Assembly (NCBI GenBank): GCA_037903475.1 | Contig: JBAJFG010000340.1 | Location: 62,001 to 126,000 of the forward strand | Source of the DNA: Ancylostoma caninum | Taxonomy: Eukaryota; Nematoda; Chromadorea; Rhabditida; Ancylostomatidae | DNA length: 64,000 bases | Direction of reading: 5' to 3' | In this document: piece after piece, positions 22,686 through 33,205 of the stretch | Numbering within the stretch: position 1 is the first letter of the stretch | Layout: every line of letters starts with the position of its first letter | The notes under the pieces: model-generated | Database searches by the model: none | What the model was told of the DNA's origin: nothing | Seen by the model: the letters and a program-made list of their open reading frames with translations, nothing else | Translations under genes and position numbers: made by a program

Positions 22686-25600
22686 ATGACGTCAAATGGA
22701 TTCAAGAAGAAGGCTACGGCGTACGCGGGAATCGACGCCCACTCGCGGGGCCCGGTGAGTGTGGACAATAATATGCGAGGGTCCCCGATGCTTCGCGAAC
22801 GGCGACATCGGGGGGCAAGCAGGCGAGTCGTTAAGGATAACAACGTAGCCAAGACGCGTATTGCTACTTTGAACGTCGGCACGTTGACAGGTCGTTCATT
22901 TGAACTGGAAGCAGCACTGCAGCGCCGTCGAATCGACTTGTGTGCGGTGCAGGAGACGAGGTGGTCTGGCAGCAAATCCAAGGACATTGGGTGCGGATTC
23001 AAAATCGTCTACAATGGTAGCCCAGGTACAAGAAATGGTGTCGGCATCAATGTCACCGAACGGTTCAGGGATTCCATAGCAGGCGTGGAGCGTTTTGACG
23101 ACCGTCTTATGAAGATTGTTGTTGTCACGTTTTAAAGGCGCATCCATTTTTTCTCGGCATACGCCCCACAGACCGGATGTTCAGATCGAGCCAAAGACGA
23201 CTTCTGGGCGCTGATTGATGAGAAGACCGCTGCAGTACCACCAGAAGATACGGTCATTATTACAGGGGACTTGAATGGGCACGTAGGATCGACGACGGAC
23301 GGCTACAGATGCCACGGCGGCTTCGGATACGGGGTGCGTAACGAGGATGGTGAGCGCATTCTCGATTACGCCGAGTCTCATAACCTTGTTATAACGAAGA
23401 CGAGATTTCGGAAGCGACCATATCACCTCGTCTCCTTCTACAGCGGCAGCAACACGACACAGATCGACTACGTGCTTGTGAGGTATCAAGACCAGAAGCT
23501 CGTCACGGATGCAAAAGTCGTACCGTATGAGACGATCGCGTCGCAACACCGGCCGCTAATCTGCACAATGGAAATCACGCCGCCAAACAAGGAGCGCGTC
23601 GAACGATGTGGGCCGGCTCGAATCAAGTGGTGGAGATTAAGAGAGAAAGAAATAGCAGTCGTCTCTCACATTCAGTTGCCACCCATCACGAACGTCGACG
23701 AAACATGGCAAAAGGTAACTGATGCTGTCCTCGCAACTGCTCGCTCCGAACTCGGCACGACCAGACCTGATCGACGGAAGATTGACAGGAAGACTGACAG
23801 GGAAGTGAGGGCGAAAGTTCGCGAAAAGAAGCGGCTCTACCACTCCTTCCTTGACAATAAAACGACAGACAACTGGAGGAGTTACCGCGAAGCGAAAAGG
23901 GCTGCTAAGAAGGCTGTAGCCGCGGCGAAGGCGGCTCATTACGATGAAGTCTGTAAGAAGTTAGACTCGAGGGACGGTGAGCGCTTCATCTACCGACTCG
24001 CGAAATCGCGTCAGCGCCAAGCAGACGACGTCGAGAAGTTTCACGGCGTCAACGACGAGCAAGGCCACCTCCTGATGGATCACAAGAAGGTGATGCAACG
24101 ATGGAAGGATTATTTGAGAAGGTCTCGACGGAAGAATTTGCCCATCCATCCGTCCCAGAAGTTCCGCCCACCTCCGGACCAGTGCAGCCAATCACCATCG
24201 AAGAGACCATGTATGCACTGAAGCGAATGAAGCCAGGCAAAGCGACTGGTCCAGATGATATGGCAGCAGAATTGTGGAAGTCGCAGTGCTGGAACTCCGC
24301 TGATTGGTTAACGAAATTTTTTAATCTAGTCATAGCGGAGAAGAAGGTGCCCGTGGACTGGCAGCGAAGCACTACCATCCCAATCTGGAAGGGCAAGGGT
24401 AGCCCCGCTGACTGCGCGAACTATCGACCAATCCGTCTGTTGTCGCATACCATGAAGATCTTCGAACGCATCATTGATCGCCGGATTCGCGAAATCGTCC
24501 AGCTATCTCCCAACCAATGCGGCTTTGTATCCGGATGCGGCACTACCGATGCCATCCACGCCGCCCGTCTCCTGATTGAGAAGCATCGTGAAAAGAAAAG
24601 ACCATTGCACCTAGCTTTCCTAGATCTGGAGAAGGCCTTTGACCGCGTCCCCCACGAAGTCATTTGGTATGCTCTGCGGCTTCACGGCATTCCCGAAGAG
24701 CTGATCGAATGGGTGCGGATTCTTTACGCCGATCACAGGAGTAAAGTGCAGGCGGCCGCGGGTACATCGACGGAGTTCCCCATAACCGTGGGCGTACACC
24801 AAGGCTCAGCCCTTTCCCCGCTTCTTTTCATCGTAGTCATGGATGCCATCACAAAGGAGCTTCACAGACCAGCGCCGTGGACGCTGCTGTACGCGGATGA
24901 CGTAATGCTTGCATCCGAAGACAAGGGTGAACTTGAACGACAGACGCAAGCGTGGAGTGACCAGCTGGCACGGTTCGGCCTCCGCCTCAACGTTAAGAAG
25001 ACCGAGTATTTGACCACCGACGAACACGAGTCTGGCACTATCAAAGTTAATGGCACGAATCTTCCGCGAGCCGCTACGTTCAAATACCTCGGCTCAGTGG
25101 TTTCATCAGACGGCAGCCTCGTCCATGAGATCACCGCACGCGTCGCCGCTGCGTGGTTGAAGTGGCGCTCGCTGACTGGTGTGCTGTGCGACAAGGACAT
25201 ACCAGACCGGCTCAAGTCGAAGATCTACCGTACCGTGGTACGTCCTGTCGCGCTGTATGGTGCCGAGTGCTGGCCCGCCACTAAGGAAATGGAACGCCGA
25301 ATCAGTATCACTGAGATGAGGATGCTGCGGTGGATGGGTGGCTTTAGGCAGCTAGATCGCATATGCAACCAGGACATACGACAGCGATTTGGGATAGCTG
25401 CGATAGCCGACAAGCTCCGTGAGGCGCGTCTGCCATGGTTTGGTCAGGTTCTTCGCGCTGATGGCGACAAAGTCTGTAGGATGGGCTTCGATGTAGAGGT
25501 ATAGAAATGAAGAGGAGTGGCAATTTACGCCGATCACAGGAGTAAAGTGTGGAAGTCGCAGTGCTGGAACTCCGCTGATTGGTTAACGAAATTTTAGTAT

Positions 25601-25990
25601 TTATTTTAGTAGCCTCGTCCGTCCCAGAAGTTCCGCCCACCTCCGGACCAGTGCAGCCAATCACCTCGAAGAGACAATGTATGCACTGAAGCGAATGAAG
25701 CCAGGCAGCGCAGTACTTGTATGTAAGGTGAATGGAAATATTATCATATCAGAAACTGCCACTCCTCCTTCATTTCTAGCCGTCCAGACTCGTGTTCGTC
25801 GGTGGTCAAATACTCGGTCAGCCCGATAGCAGGAAAGCTGCCTAAAGGACGACCAAAGCAACGATGGCTTGACACCGTACACTGTGACTTCAAGACGGCT
25901 GGGATCCATCCCGACCAAGCGCACGACAGAGCACTCTGGCGTCAAAAGATCAGCAAAGCGGACCCCGCTGCGAAACGGGAAAAACGCTAA
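22686..25990 (+). pseudogene. RTE-clade non-LTR retrotransposon ORF (endonuclease + reverse transcriptase), broken
   Basis: One former ORF. The endonuclease starts TRIATLNVGTLTG, then AVQETRWSG, a nonsense TAA at 23133, FFSAYAPQTGC, GDLNGHVG and SQHRPL. A one-base deletion at about 24115 (after QRWKDY) shifts frame into the RT: MKPGKATGPDD, NYRPIRLLSH, FLDLEKAFDRVPHE, HQGSALSPLLF and the catalytic YADD (24890-24901). The C-terminal half ends at MGFDVEV, where about 320 bp is inserted. The genuine C-terminus resumes as AGKLPKGRPKQRWLDT and ends AAKREKR at 25990. The product would make cDNA by target-primed reverse transcription. Three lesions make it inactive, but it is otherwise well preserved. 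Confidence 0.92.
25501..25819. repeat. patchwork insertion of retrotransposon fragments in the RTE ORF
   Basis: Between the native codons at 25500 and about 25820 lie: 25502-25526, an inverted match to 25753-25778; 25524-25549, a copy of 24723-24748; 25549-25595, a copy of 24274-24320; 25618-25707, a copy of 24148-24239; 25707-25736, matching 29313-29342; 25743-25778, matching 28484-28519; and 25784-25819, the reverse complement of 25000-25035. Junctions overlap by a few shared bases (TTT, GTG), as expected of template switching. Confidence 0.82.
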
Positions 25991-25999
25991 AAAGAAGAA

Positions 26000-26799
26000 G
26001 TATGGTGGTTGCGGTTAAAGCTATTCAGGTCATTCAGCTTATTCATTCAGATCATTATACGATTGCGTTTTGAAAGGTGCGAATACGTGGACCTTGCACT
26101 TCAGAAGGCATTGTGAGTACTGCCCTTCCACCAGTTTGCAAGCATTTCATCAGATATTATTTCGAAGGACTAAGGGGGTACTCCTACAAAACCACCGAAA
26201 CTTTGCATGGATACCGCCGGCGTGGATACATGTTTCATACTTCTTCACGCAGTGCTATTATTTGTAGTTGTCAGTTATTGTAGAAGAAGAAGAATATGGA
26301 CGAATTGCGAAGGATGAGGAATAACTCCCTCTGGGTGAAAATTTTTCTTCTTGTTTTTGAAGAGCTCTTCTCCTCTTCTAGCTTCTGCTTGTTTTTCATT
26401 GAGTATTTATTGATAATCATTTGAAGTTTTGGTGTTTGTTAAGCTTTTTTTCTTTTTGTGAGTTTTTCGTGTTGCTTGTATTGCATTTTTTCGTCAATTC
26501 ATTCGTGCGTTCCATATGTATTTCTTGTTCTTTGAGTTTTCCTTGGATGGTTTGGTGGTATTTTTTGCCAATGTATTAGTAAACACAAGTTTTTCTTTGT
26601 TTTTTTTCTTTCGAAAACGAATCAAACAATAACAAACGGGGTCGTTTTGGGTCCGAAAATTCTATACGTTGCGGACCCACCGATGGTCATTACCAGGCTG
26701 ACCGATGACCATTGCCGGACTGACCAGCTTCACCTATAGGGCTGACCGAGAAGGTGGCTACGGTCAGCCCGATAACTGTCCGCGGCCAGTTCGGATTTA
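26000..26799. other. no supported gene
   Basis: T-rich sequence (26.3-26.65 kb) followed by short tandem-like repeats of GACCGATG / GGCTGACC at 26680-26790. Nothing codes convincingly. Confidence 0.35.
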
Positions 26800-26809
26800 T
26801 GTCTGAGTA

Positions 26810-26999
26810 GTCGTCTGTGTCCTTAGAAAACCATCTCTTGTCTGCTCGGCGCTTAGTGAAGTTCTGCTACCGCAGAAGCGAGCAAATTCATCCTGCGCCT
26901 TTGAAACTGTACTATTGCTTTGTGATCTGTGCGAAATGAAACAGGGCTCAATTCCCGCTGAGACGATTCCAAACAGGTGACCAGCGAGGATTTATCTGA
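26810..26999 (-). mobile_element. TACTCAGACA-family element, partial copy
   Basis: It parallels the reverse complement of the left half of the complete element at 10114-10756: GTCTGTGTCCTTAGAAAA, CGCAGAAGCGAGC, TTTGAAACTGTACTAT and the end GCGAGGATTTATCTGAC. A TGTCTGAGTA motif stands at 26800-26809. The tRNA-bearing foldback element starts directly at its end. Confidence 0.55.
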
Positions 27000-27163
27000 C
27001 AAGGGAAGTGCAAGAGGCCATATTCGAAAATCGGGATGAAACCTATCTGGCTTGAATCTTTGTTGGAGAGGGTGTTACAGTATATATTTCATTATTGCCC
27101 TCGATTCCAAAAAACAAAAATCCCACCACAGTACTATATGCGTTGCAGCACTAGTCCGTCAGC

Positions 27164-27240
27164 GACGAGGTGGCCGAGTGGAGAGGATGCGGACTGATAG
27201 GCAGGAGGTCGAGGGTTTGGATCCCGTCATTGACACTCGT
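27164..27240 (+). ncRNA. tRNA-Ser/Leu-like sequence, left arm (SINE-type or tRNA pseudogene)
   Basis: It contains an A-box-like GTGGCCGAGTGG and a B-box-like GGTTTGGATCCC, the two internal Pol III promoter blocks of class II tRNAs. ACGAG at the 5' end can pair with CTCGT at the 3' end. The anticodon arm does not fold properly, so it is not a working tRNA. It is probably the head of a tRNA-derived repeat caught in the foldback element. Confidence 0.55.
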
Positions 27241-27964
27241 TTTGCATTTTTGTTTTTTATTCCTCCTATGTTATTGAAATCAATTTTGGAGGGCTAGAAG
27301 ACAACACTTGTCTTTACTGACGTACTAGCTATAGAATAACTACTATGCTATGAACGTAGTTTAGTGATCGTACAGCTTTCCCTCGAGTCGCTAGAAAATT
27401 GTAAAATTTTCATTCAAAACAAAAAAAGGATGGTCAATGAGAAAGCATTTACTGGCAGCAACGGTGCACACAGACAATGAAGTGTTCAAAGCAAAAGCGG
27501 TGAGAACAATACGCGCAGACAATGAAAGAAATTCTGCTACAATCATTACAGTCGCATTCACTGCAGAGATCAGAGGGGAAGCAGGCTTCCACTGGAGTGA
27601 GGAAAGAGCCTGGATCTAAATCAGTATACCCTGCCGCCTTCCAAGGGTAACGAAGCATAGCGCGGAAACGGGGAGCACGGAATGTCCAATATACAACAGA
27701 AAGAATTTTTAAAATGTTGTCTCTCTTTGAGACAACAAAGTCAATGTTGTGCACAATAACGTGAACCGAGTGGGAAAGATTTTGAGTTACAGTCGTGAAA
27801 AGTGACTGCTACTTTATAGCTAATCGAGGGAGAAAAGCAGGTTTTATATAACGTAGTTATTCCGTGCCTAGTGCGTCAGTAAGGATAAGTATTATCTTCT
27901 AACCTTTTAAATTTGATTTCAACAACACAGGGGGAATAAAAAAATGAGAGAGCAAAACAGGTAG

Positions 27965-28031
27965 GTGCGCATGACGGGGTTCAAACTCTCGAGCTGACAG
28001 TGCAGCATCCTCCCCACTCGGCCACATCGTC
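27965..28031 (-). ncRNA. tRNA-Ser/Leu-like sequence, right arm
   Basis: Minus strand: GACGATGTGGCCGAGTGG, then GTTTGAACCCCGTC, the same A- and B-box arrangement as the left arm. It is also degenerate in the anticodon region. Keeping both promoter boxes in each arm is notable, since the rest of the arms has drifted. Confidence 0.5.
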
Positions 28032-28483
28032 GCTGACGGACGAGTGCTGCAGCGCATATGGTACTGTGGTGGGATTTTTGTTTTTTGGAATCGAGGGCAA
28101 TAATGAAATATATACTGTAACACCCTCTCCAACAAAGATTCAAGCCAGATAGGTTTCATTCCGATTTGCGAGTCTGGCCTGTTGCACTTCCCTTGTGAGT
28201 GGCTGATATCTTGATTGCATGATTACGAGAACAAACAAAGATTTAATGTGGATCTCTCAGACATTCCACGGATTGGAGCCGAGCCGACTCCGCCCACTCT
28301 TACCACTAGCAACGCAGTAGCAACGACAGTTGCCGCAGCAACGGTGGGTGCTATTGCGTTGCAGCTAGCACGGTTGCTATACGGGCCACATATGGCGGCC
28401 ATGTTCTGTAGATGTTACATATCAAGACGTGTCACGCCTTCACGGTAGAACACGTCCACACGTGTCTTGTGACGTATATCATG

Positions 28484-28536
28484 ATCATATCAGAAATTGC
28501 CACTCCTCCTTCATTTCTACGTTAGCAGCCGTCCAA
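28484..28536. repeat. fragment shared with the RTE patchwork insertion
   Basis: Positions 28484-28519 match 25743-25778 with one difference (CCACTCCTCCTTCATTTCTA core). After 8 extra bases, AGCCGTCCA also recurs. Together with 29313-29342 it shows that pieces of the insertion exist elsewhere in the window. Confidence 0.75.
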
Positions 28537-28689
28537 AACCGGCTGTGGAGGAGAAGATGAGTTAGTACGCATCTGTTCATTCGTTTTTCATTCAACACAC
28601 CACGGTATGATAAGGGTGCGAACGTCATCAAACCATCGGTCCAGGAGTGCGGTAGACAGCCAGAGTACCAAGGCCACTGCGGCAATGGC

Positions 28690-28865
28690 CCTTATTCACC
28701 TCTCGCCGTTAATCCTACAATGAAATAACTGCTGCGGGGAAAACTCGTCCAGCTCCGCCCACTCCCTGTGGGACCAGCCAATATTTCGAGTCGCCGCACC
28801 TTTAATTAGTATGCTGCGACTCCTTTTTATTTCCACTCGCTATTGCGTCGTCACTGCAACTTCAT
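28690..28865 (-). repeat. dispersed repeat C, copy 1
   Basis: The reverse complement matches 36715-36895 in order: GACGACGCA, AATTAAAGG, GAGTGGGCGGA, GGACGAG, TTTCCCCGCAGC, TATTTCATTGT and TTAACGGCGAG. No terminal repeats or coding potential are visible, so the class is unknown. Confidence 0.65.
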
Positions 28866-28943
28866 CCATTGTTCGTGTACATACATGGAAAACCCACGAT
28901 TCCTTCTAGTCGCGCGTGATCTAACTTGCCGGTCGCGGGTATC

Positions 28944-29244
28944 TATAGTGGAGTCGTTTTGACAGTGCGTTTTCCGCGACAGCGGCCCCCTGGCATTGGA
29001 GCACGCAGCGCGGTCGGTCAAAAAGTTGACCTATGGTTGATCTGGTATCTTTGGGCAGTTTTTTCGCGTGTTTCCCCTTATACTGACCTTTCTCAGCTCT
29101 AAGATGAAGAAGAGAACAGACGATAAAACTCGTCAAAGAAGCCGGATCCATCGTGGGTCAACTGTTTGACCGACCGCACTGCGTGCCCCAATGCCAGCAG
29201 GGCCGCTGCCGCGGACAACGCACTGTCAAAACGACTCCACTATA
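28944..29244. mobile_element. foldback MITE with TATAGTGGAGTCG ends (301 bp)
   Basis: The arms of about 90 bp are near-perfect inverted repeats (TATAGTGGAGTCGTTTTGAC, then CAGTGCG, GCGACAGCGGCC, GCATTGG). TA at both ends fits a Tc1/mariner-type duplication. The loop is about 115 bp. There is no ORF of note. Confidence 0.78.
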
Positions 29245-29408
29245 GCTGCTTGTTGCGTTAAAACGAGCACGGTAAAGTGATGTGGGAATACGTGAAGAGT
29301 ATGCATTCAATCAGCGCGGTACTTGTATGTAAGGTGAATGGAGGGTGTCGACGAAGATTTCAACAGCTGTTTGTTTATCATGACCATTATCCACCTCTAT
29401 AATACATA

Positions 29409-29433
29409 TCAGGTTGATTCATAAGTTCCGTCC
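29409..29433 (+). repeat. mariner-like terminal repeat, solitary
   Basis: TA (29407-29408) followed by TCAGGTTGATTCATAAGTTC, resembling mariner termini that start with a short lead into AGGTTG. No partner end or transposase was found. The CR1 element begins shortly downstream and may have truncated it. Confidence 0.4.
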
Positions 29434-29704
29434 CTATATGTTTGTCGCACTGTATCTCGTAATTACAAGATCTATTGCTGTCCTAATCTGGATCATTAGG
29501 AAGCACTACATACGTGCTATTGAAAGAATAGTTAAATACGCGCTATTGAAAGAATAGTCATCCGTCCTGAATTTCATTACGGTAAACAAGAACCCTGCAC
29601 CGATTGAAACTTATCGGCGGCAGTGCATACTGTTCCGTTTTATTGAGAAAGTTAAGGAGCCCGGAGCTCTCCGACGTCATCCTCTCTCTAACGTCAGTCT
29701 TATT

Positions 29705-30655
29705 TTGCGGCCGTTTTTCGACATGGTGAAGCAAGCGTCTGGTAGCAAAAGGGCCGTCAACGTTGAGTCGTCATCCGATATGCCGCTTTGGGCAAGTAAG
29801 TTAATAGAACGATTCGATTCTTATTCTTCGACGATTCAACGTTGTTTCATGGAGTCCTTCGATCGTATTGTAGATCAAATTAACGACCTCCGCCTGACGC
29901 AGAATTCCATTTTAGTTCGCTTATCTAACATTGAAGACAAACTGACTTCTGATTCATTTTTGCCTACTAATCACAAAAGTGTAATTTACTCGACGCTACT
30001 CAAAGTACGGGCCGACGAGCGAAGGATAGATGAGAAACTGAAACGGATCGCCTGGATTGGGATCGATGAACAGGCGGATGAGGAGGCTACGAGGCGGTTT
30101 GACCACGAGATTCTGAAAGAGGCCGTATACTCGTCTGGTAATAGAGAGCTTATTCAGGAATTCGACAACGGTCGGATCGCATGCCATCGTCATCCTCATG
30201 GGAAACCGCGTGCTCCTGGAACTCGAGGCCGCATAATAAAGATCTCCTTGCCAACTCAAGCGCTCAGAGACTCCCTGCTCGAGCATATGCAATGCGGACG
30301 ACAGAGTTTGACTCAAGGATTCGTTCACTCGTTCGTTCGTCGAGATTATACCGAAGAAGAGCTGCAACTCGACCGATCTTTAAGGAAACGGGCCGGTGAG
30401 CTTAATGCACAAGAAGGTAAACTAGTTTACGTAGTGCGCGATTTTGATATCGTTAAACTACAATCACCACGTGACCTGCCTCGTCGCACCATAGCCAGCC
30501 CTGCTCCTTCCTCGGCGCTCCCAAAAAGCAGGACATCCAGGGTAACCAGATCGCAGGTCAAGAATGTTTCGCATTTCGCTTCGGACGCCTCATCCCAGAT
30601 CACTACGAATCACCTGTCGCAGTCACCATTGGGGTCCCCTTTGCTCATGGCTTAG
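29705..30655 (+). CDS. ORF1 of a CR1/jockey-type retrotransposon, 316 aa
   Basis: Intact ORF immediately 5' of an endonuclease-RT ORF, the normal ORF1 position. The N-terminal third (about residues 30-75: LIERFDSYSSTIQ, DQINDLRLTQNSILVRLSNI) is heptad-like and probably a coiled coil for trimerisation. The middle has LRRIDEKL-like charged helices and a CHRHPHG patch. Residues 190-250 (DYTEEELQLDRSLRKRAG, YVVRDFDIVKL) resemble the RNA-binding end of LINE ORF1 proteins. The C-terminus is Ser-rich. It would coat element RNA. The start could also be the Met within FFDMVKQ; this is unresolved. No zinc knuckle or esterase is visible. Confidence 0.72.
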   Translation: MRPFFDMVKQASGSKRAVNVESSSDMPLWASKLIERFDSYSSTIQRCFMESFDRIVDQINDLRLTQNSILVRLSNIEDKLTSDSFLPTNHKSVIYSTLLKVRADERRIDEKLKRIAWIGIDEQADEEATRRFDHEILKEAVYSSGNRELIQEFDNGRIACHRHPHGKPRAPGTRGRIIKISLPTQALRDSLLEHMQCGRQSLTQGFVHSFVRRDYTEEELQLDRSLRKRAGELNAQEGKLVYVVRDFDIVKLQSPRDLPRRTIASPAPSSALPKSRTSRVTRSQVKNVSHFASDASSQITTNHLSQSPLGSPLLMA

Positions 30656-30733
30656 GAAACGCGCTCTTCCAACGGTTCTAACTCTCGCTCGCATAATGAT
30701 CTCGTAAAAACTTCTGTTACAGACTATCCCTTT

Positions 30734-31963
30734 TTGACTTGCACTCCCAATTCTATTCTCCTCTTCAACGCACGCTCCATTTGCAATAAACTTCCAGACC
30801 TCGGCCGCGTTCTTTCATTCAACCCATTAATGGTTCTAATTACAGAAACTTGGTGCAAGCCAGACAACATTCATGATGCTGCCCTGTCCGAAGGGTTCCA
30901 GTATGATGTTTGCCGGTGTGATAGATTAGGTGATATTAATGGAGGTGGAGCCCTTGCCCTCGTTCGTAGTGACACTTCTCACAATTTCATCTCTTCGACC
31001 AACTTTTCCCCGTACTGCCAATCTTTGGTTCTCACTTTAAACGCAAATAACGAGTGCATCCGAATCATTCTGATCTATCGTAGTCCCTCCTGCGACGTAG
31101 CCAACTTTCGTGACGCCCTCAACGTTATCAGCGATTTTTTTTACACTACTGAAACTTGTTTACTCCTAGGCGACCTTAACTTCCCTAAAATCTGCTGGAA
31201 TAATCGAAAAAATAAGAATTGCTGCGCTTGTTCGCGTGAGTTTCTCCAATTTTACCGCCTTCATTCTCTGAAGCAACTAGTTTCCACTCCTACACACGTT
31301 CGCAACATACTAGACCTGGTAATTACTAACAATGAAAATATGGTTCAGCAATTGAAAGTGCTCCCCCCTTTCTCCACATCCGATCACTGCGCTGTATCTT
31401 TTGAAATTCATAATGTCAAAAGCCAAATCCGGACTAACCCAAATTAGCTAGACTATAAGAATGGGGATTACAGAGCAATCTGCGATAGTTTGCTCAACAT
31501 CAATTCGAGAGAGATAATCGCAAGCTCAAAATCAGTTGATGAATACCTGATTTTTCTCAACCATTGTACTGAACTAATTCGCGAGTACGTTCCGCTTAAG
31601 CAAAAGTCTAGCGGTCATATACACTGTCCTCTGAGGATTCGTAAATTAGAGTCAAGGGTACTGATGTACTACCGCGTTCGATACAGAATCGGCATAAATA
31701 AGTACCTCCGGTTTTCCAGAAAACTCAAACGCGAGTTAGCAGCATACAGTTTACTTCACGAGGATAGAATTGCGGCCAGCCGTAACTCGAAAACATTTTA
31801 TAGGTATGTTAACACTAGGCTAAAGACTTCTAATAATATTGGGACGATCTTGAGATCAGATGGAAATCCCTGCAAATCGGAGGCGGAGAAGGCGGAAGCG
31901 TTCGCCCAATATTTTAGTTCCGTTTATGAAGCACTAGCGCCCCTTCGGGACGCTAGAAAGTGA
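30734..31963 (+). pseudogene. CR1-type ORF2, endonuclease part
   Basis: It begins SILLFNARSICNKLPDL (APE endonuclease motif 1), then LITETWCKPDN, LIYRSPSC, LLGDLNFP and TSDHCAV, all conserved CR1/jockey endonuclease motifs. A TAG at 31445 interrupts the frame right after TNPN; the frame then continues LDYKNGDYRAI, so a Trp codon was probably lost. The linker runs on to YFSSVYEALAPLRDARK and a stop at 31961. The RT that should follow is displaced to 33.2 kb by an insertion. Confidence 0.85.
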
Positions 31964-33205
31964 GGTGGGGCAGCCACTTGAGGTATGTGTAAAAGCTTCA
32001 CACGTGTGAAACGCTTGGAAATCAGCAAAAAAGCAAAACTAATCATCAGCTGAGCTCAAATACGAAATTCTCCTCATGAGTTGGGTATACTCTACGGGTC
32101 TGGCCTCCTCGCCAACGTCCTTCGAGTCTTCTCGCCATCCTAGCCTTGCTTGCAAATTCTTAATCCCGCACCTACATGTAAAGCTAATTTCCGATGCATT
32201 GATAATACCTAATCTTTTTTGTCACATTTCTTACATGCCTATGGACCCGTTATGAACAGCCAACAGAGAAGAAGAAGAGATGGTCGAGCGAGACACGAAT
32301 GAGAGCGTAGCGTGCCCCTACTCCACCGTCAGACGTGCATCTTGGCGTTTTCCCTACTATTGAGCCACTGCGGACCCATTCTCCATCAGTGCATCCGTAT
32401 TTTGGCGCTTATCCCACTGTTGGGCAAGGGCAGACCCATCCTCCATTTGTGGATCTGTATCGTGGCGTTCTTCCCACTACTGGGCCAGCGCAAACCCGAT
32501 CCATCGGTGGAACTCATATCCCGAGGCATTCCCCACTAATCGGCCCCTTGCGGTCCCAGTCTCCATCCGTGGACCCGTATCCTGGCGCTTTCTCCAGTAT
32601 TGGGCTAGAGCAGACCCAATCTCCATCGATCTCCATCCATCCGTGAACCCGTATCCTGGCGTTTCCCCCACTACTGGGCCACGGCGGACCCTTTCTCCAT
32701 CGATGGACCCGTACCCTCAGAAAATGTCACAACAGCTTATGATGACGCGTTCTTCATCCTGTGTATTTGATTGACTTCTTAAAAACAGACGGATCCTCAA
32801 GCTACATAATCCCCAAGGGACCTCAAAGAGAGGTGCGCAAGGAGCATATCCCAAGTGAGGGCACCGATTGAATCCTTCGATACATCCTCCATGCTATCCT
32901 TCTTTTCGAAGTGGTTATCGTCCACTGTTCCAAAGTTGAGTGAAGTCAACAACAAAGCTCCAACAGAGGGGCGGCCCTGCTCCGTACATTGCTGCTACGC
33001 ATCGTCAAATCGTTGTAAACACTGTCTCGCCTGCGGGGCTCGACACCGCTAGCCGCTGGTCCCGCCGCGAAATCCCGAATGCACCCGACCTCCACTACGT
33101 CTATGCACCTATGACGAAACATCGGCCGAATGCCCCATCAGTTTCGCATCCTCGCGAGGCACAGTCTACAACTGAGTCTCACGGCGAGCGCATGCGATCA
33201 CGTGC
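31964..33205. other. 1.2-kb segment separating the endonuclease and RT of the CR1 element
   Basis: Its edges carry diverged versions of the same element codons: CTAGCGCCCCTTCGG...GCTAGAAAG at 31932-31957 and CTAGTTCCCCTACG...CTCTAGAAAA at about 33206-33236. It contains the 60-bp minisatellite and unrecognised ORFs at 32.9-33.2 kb. Either sequence was inserted here, or two truncated CR1 copies lie next to each other. Confidence 0.6.
32335..32715. repeat. minisatellite, ~60-bp unit, about six copies
   Basis: Units start at 32335, 32389, 32449, 32507, 32569 and 32643, with a partial at 32702. The plan is GTGGACCCGTATCCTGGCG, TTTCCCCACTATTGGGCC, then GGCGGACCCATTCTCCATC. Spacings are 54-74 bp. 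The copies are 20-30% diverged, so it is old. ORFs across it are by-products. Confidence 0.82.

Larger units (their letters stand above)
26999..28197. mobile_element. 1.2-kb foldback element with tRNA-like sequences in both arms
   Basis: The left arm (26999-27325) and right arm (27872-28197) are inverted copies beginning ACAAGGGAAGTGCAA. They share GAAACCTATCTGGCTTGAAT, GTATATATTTCATTATTGCC and the tRNA-like blocks described separately. The 545-bp spacer is AT-rich and non-coding. No clear target duplication was found. The arms differ by scattered substitutions, so the pairing is old or the copies arose independently. Confidence 0.75.

Noticed and set aside
27164..27240. Functional tRNA gene
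   Set aside because: The promoter boxes are present, but the anticodon arm does not fold and the sequence sits in a repeat arm. Annotated as tRNA-like only.
32312..32646. ORFs through the 60-bp minisatellite
   Set aside because: Open frames are a by-product of the repeat; periodic composition and no homologue.
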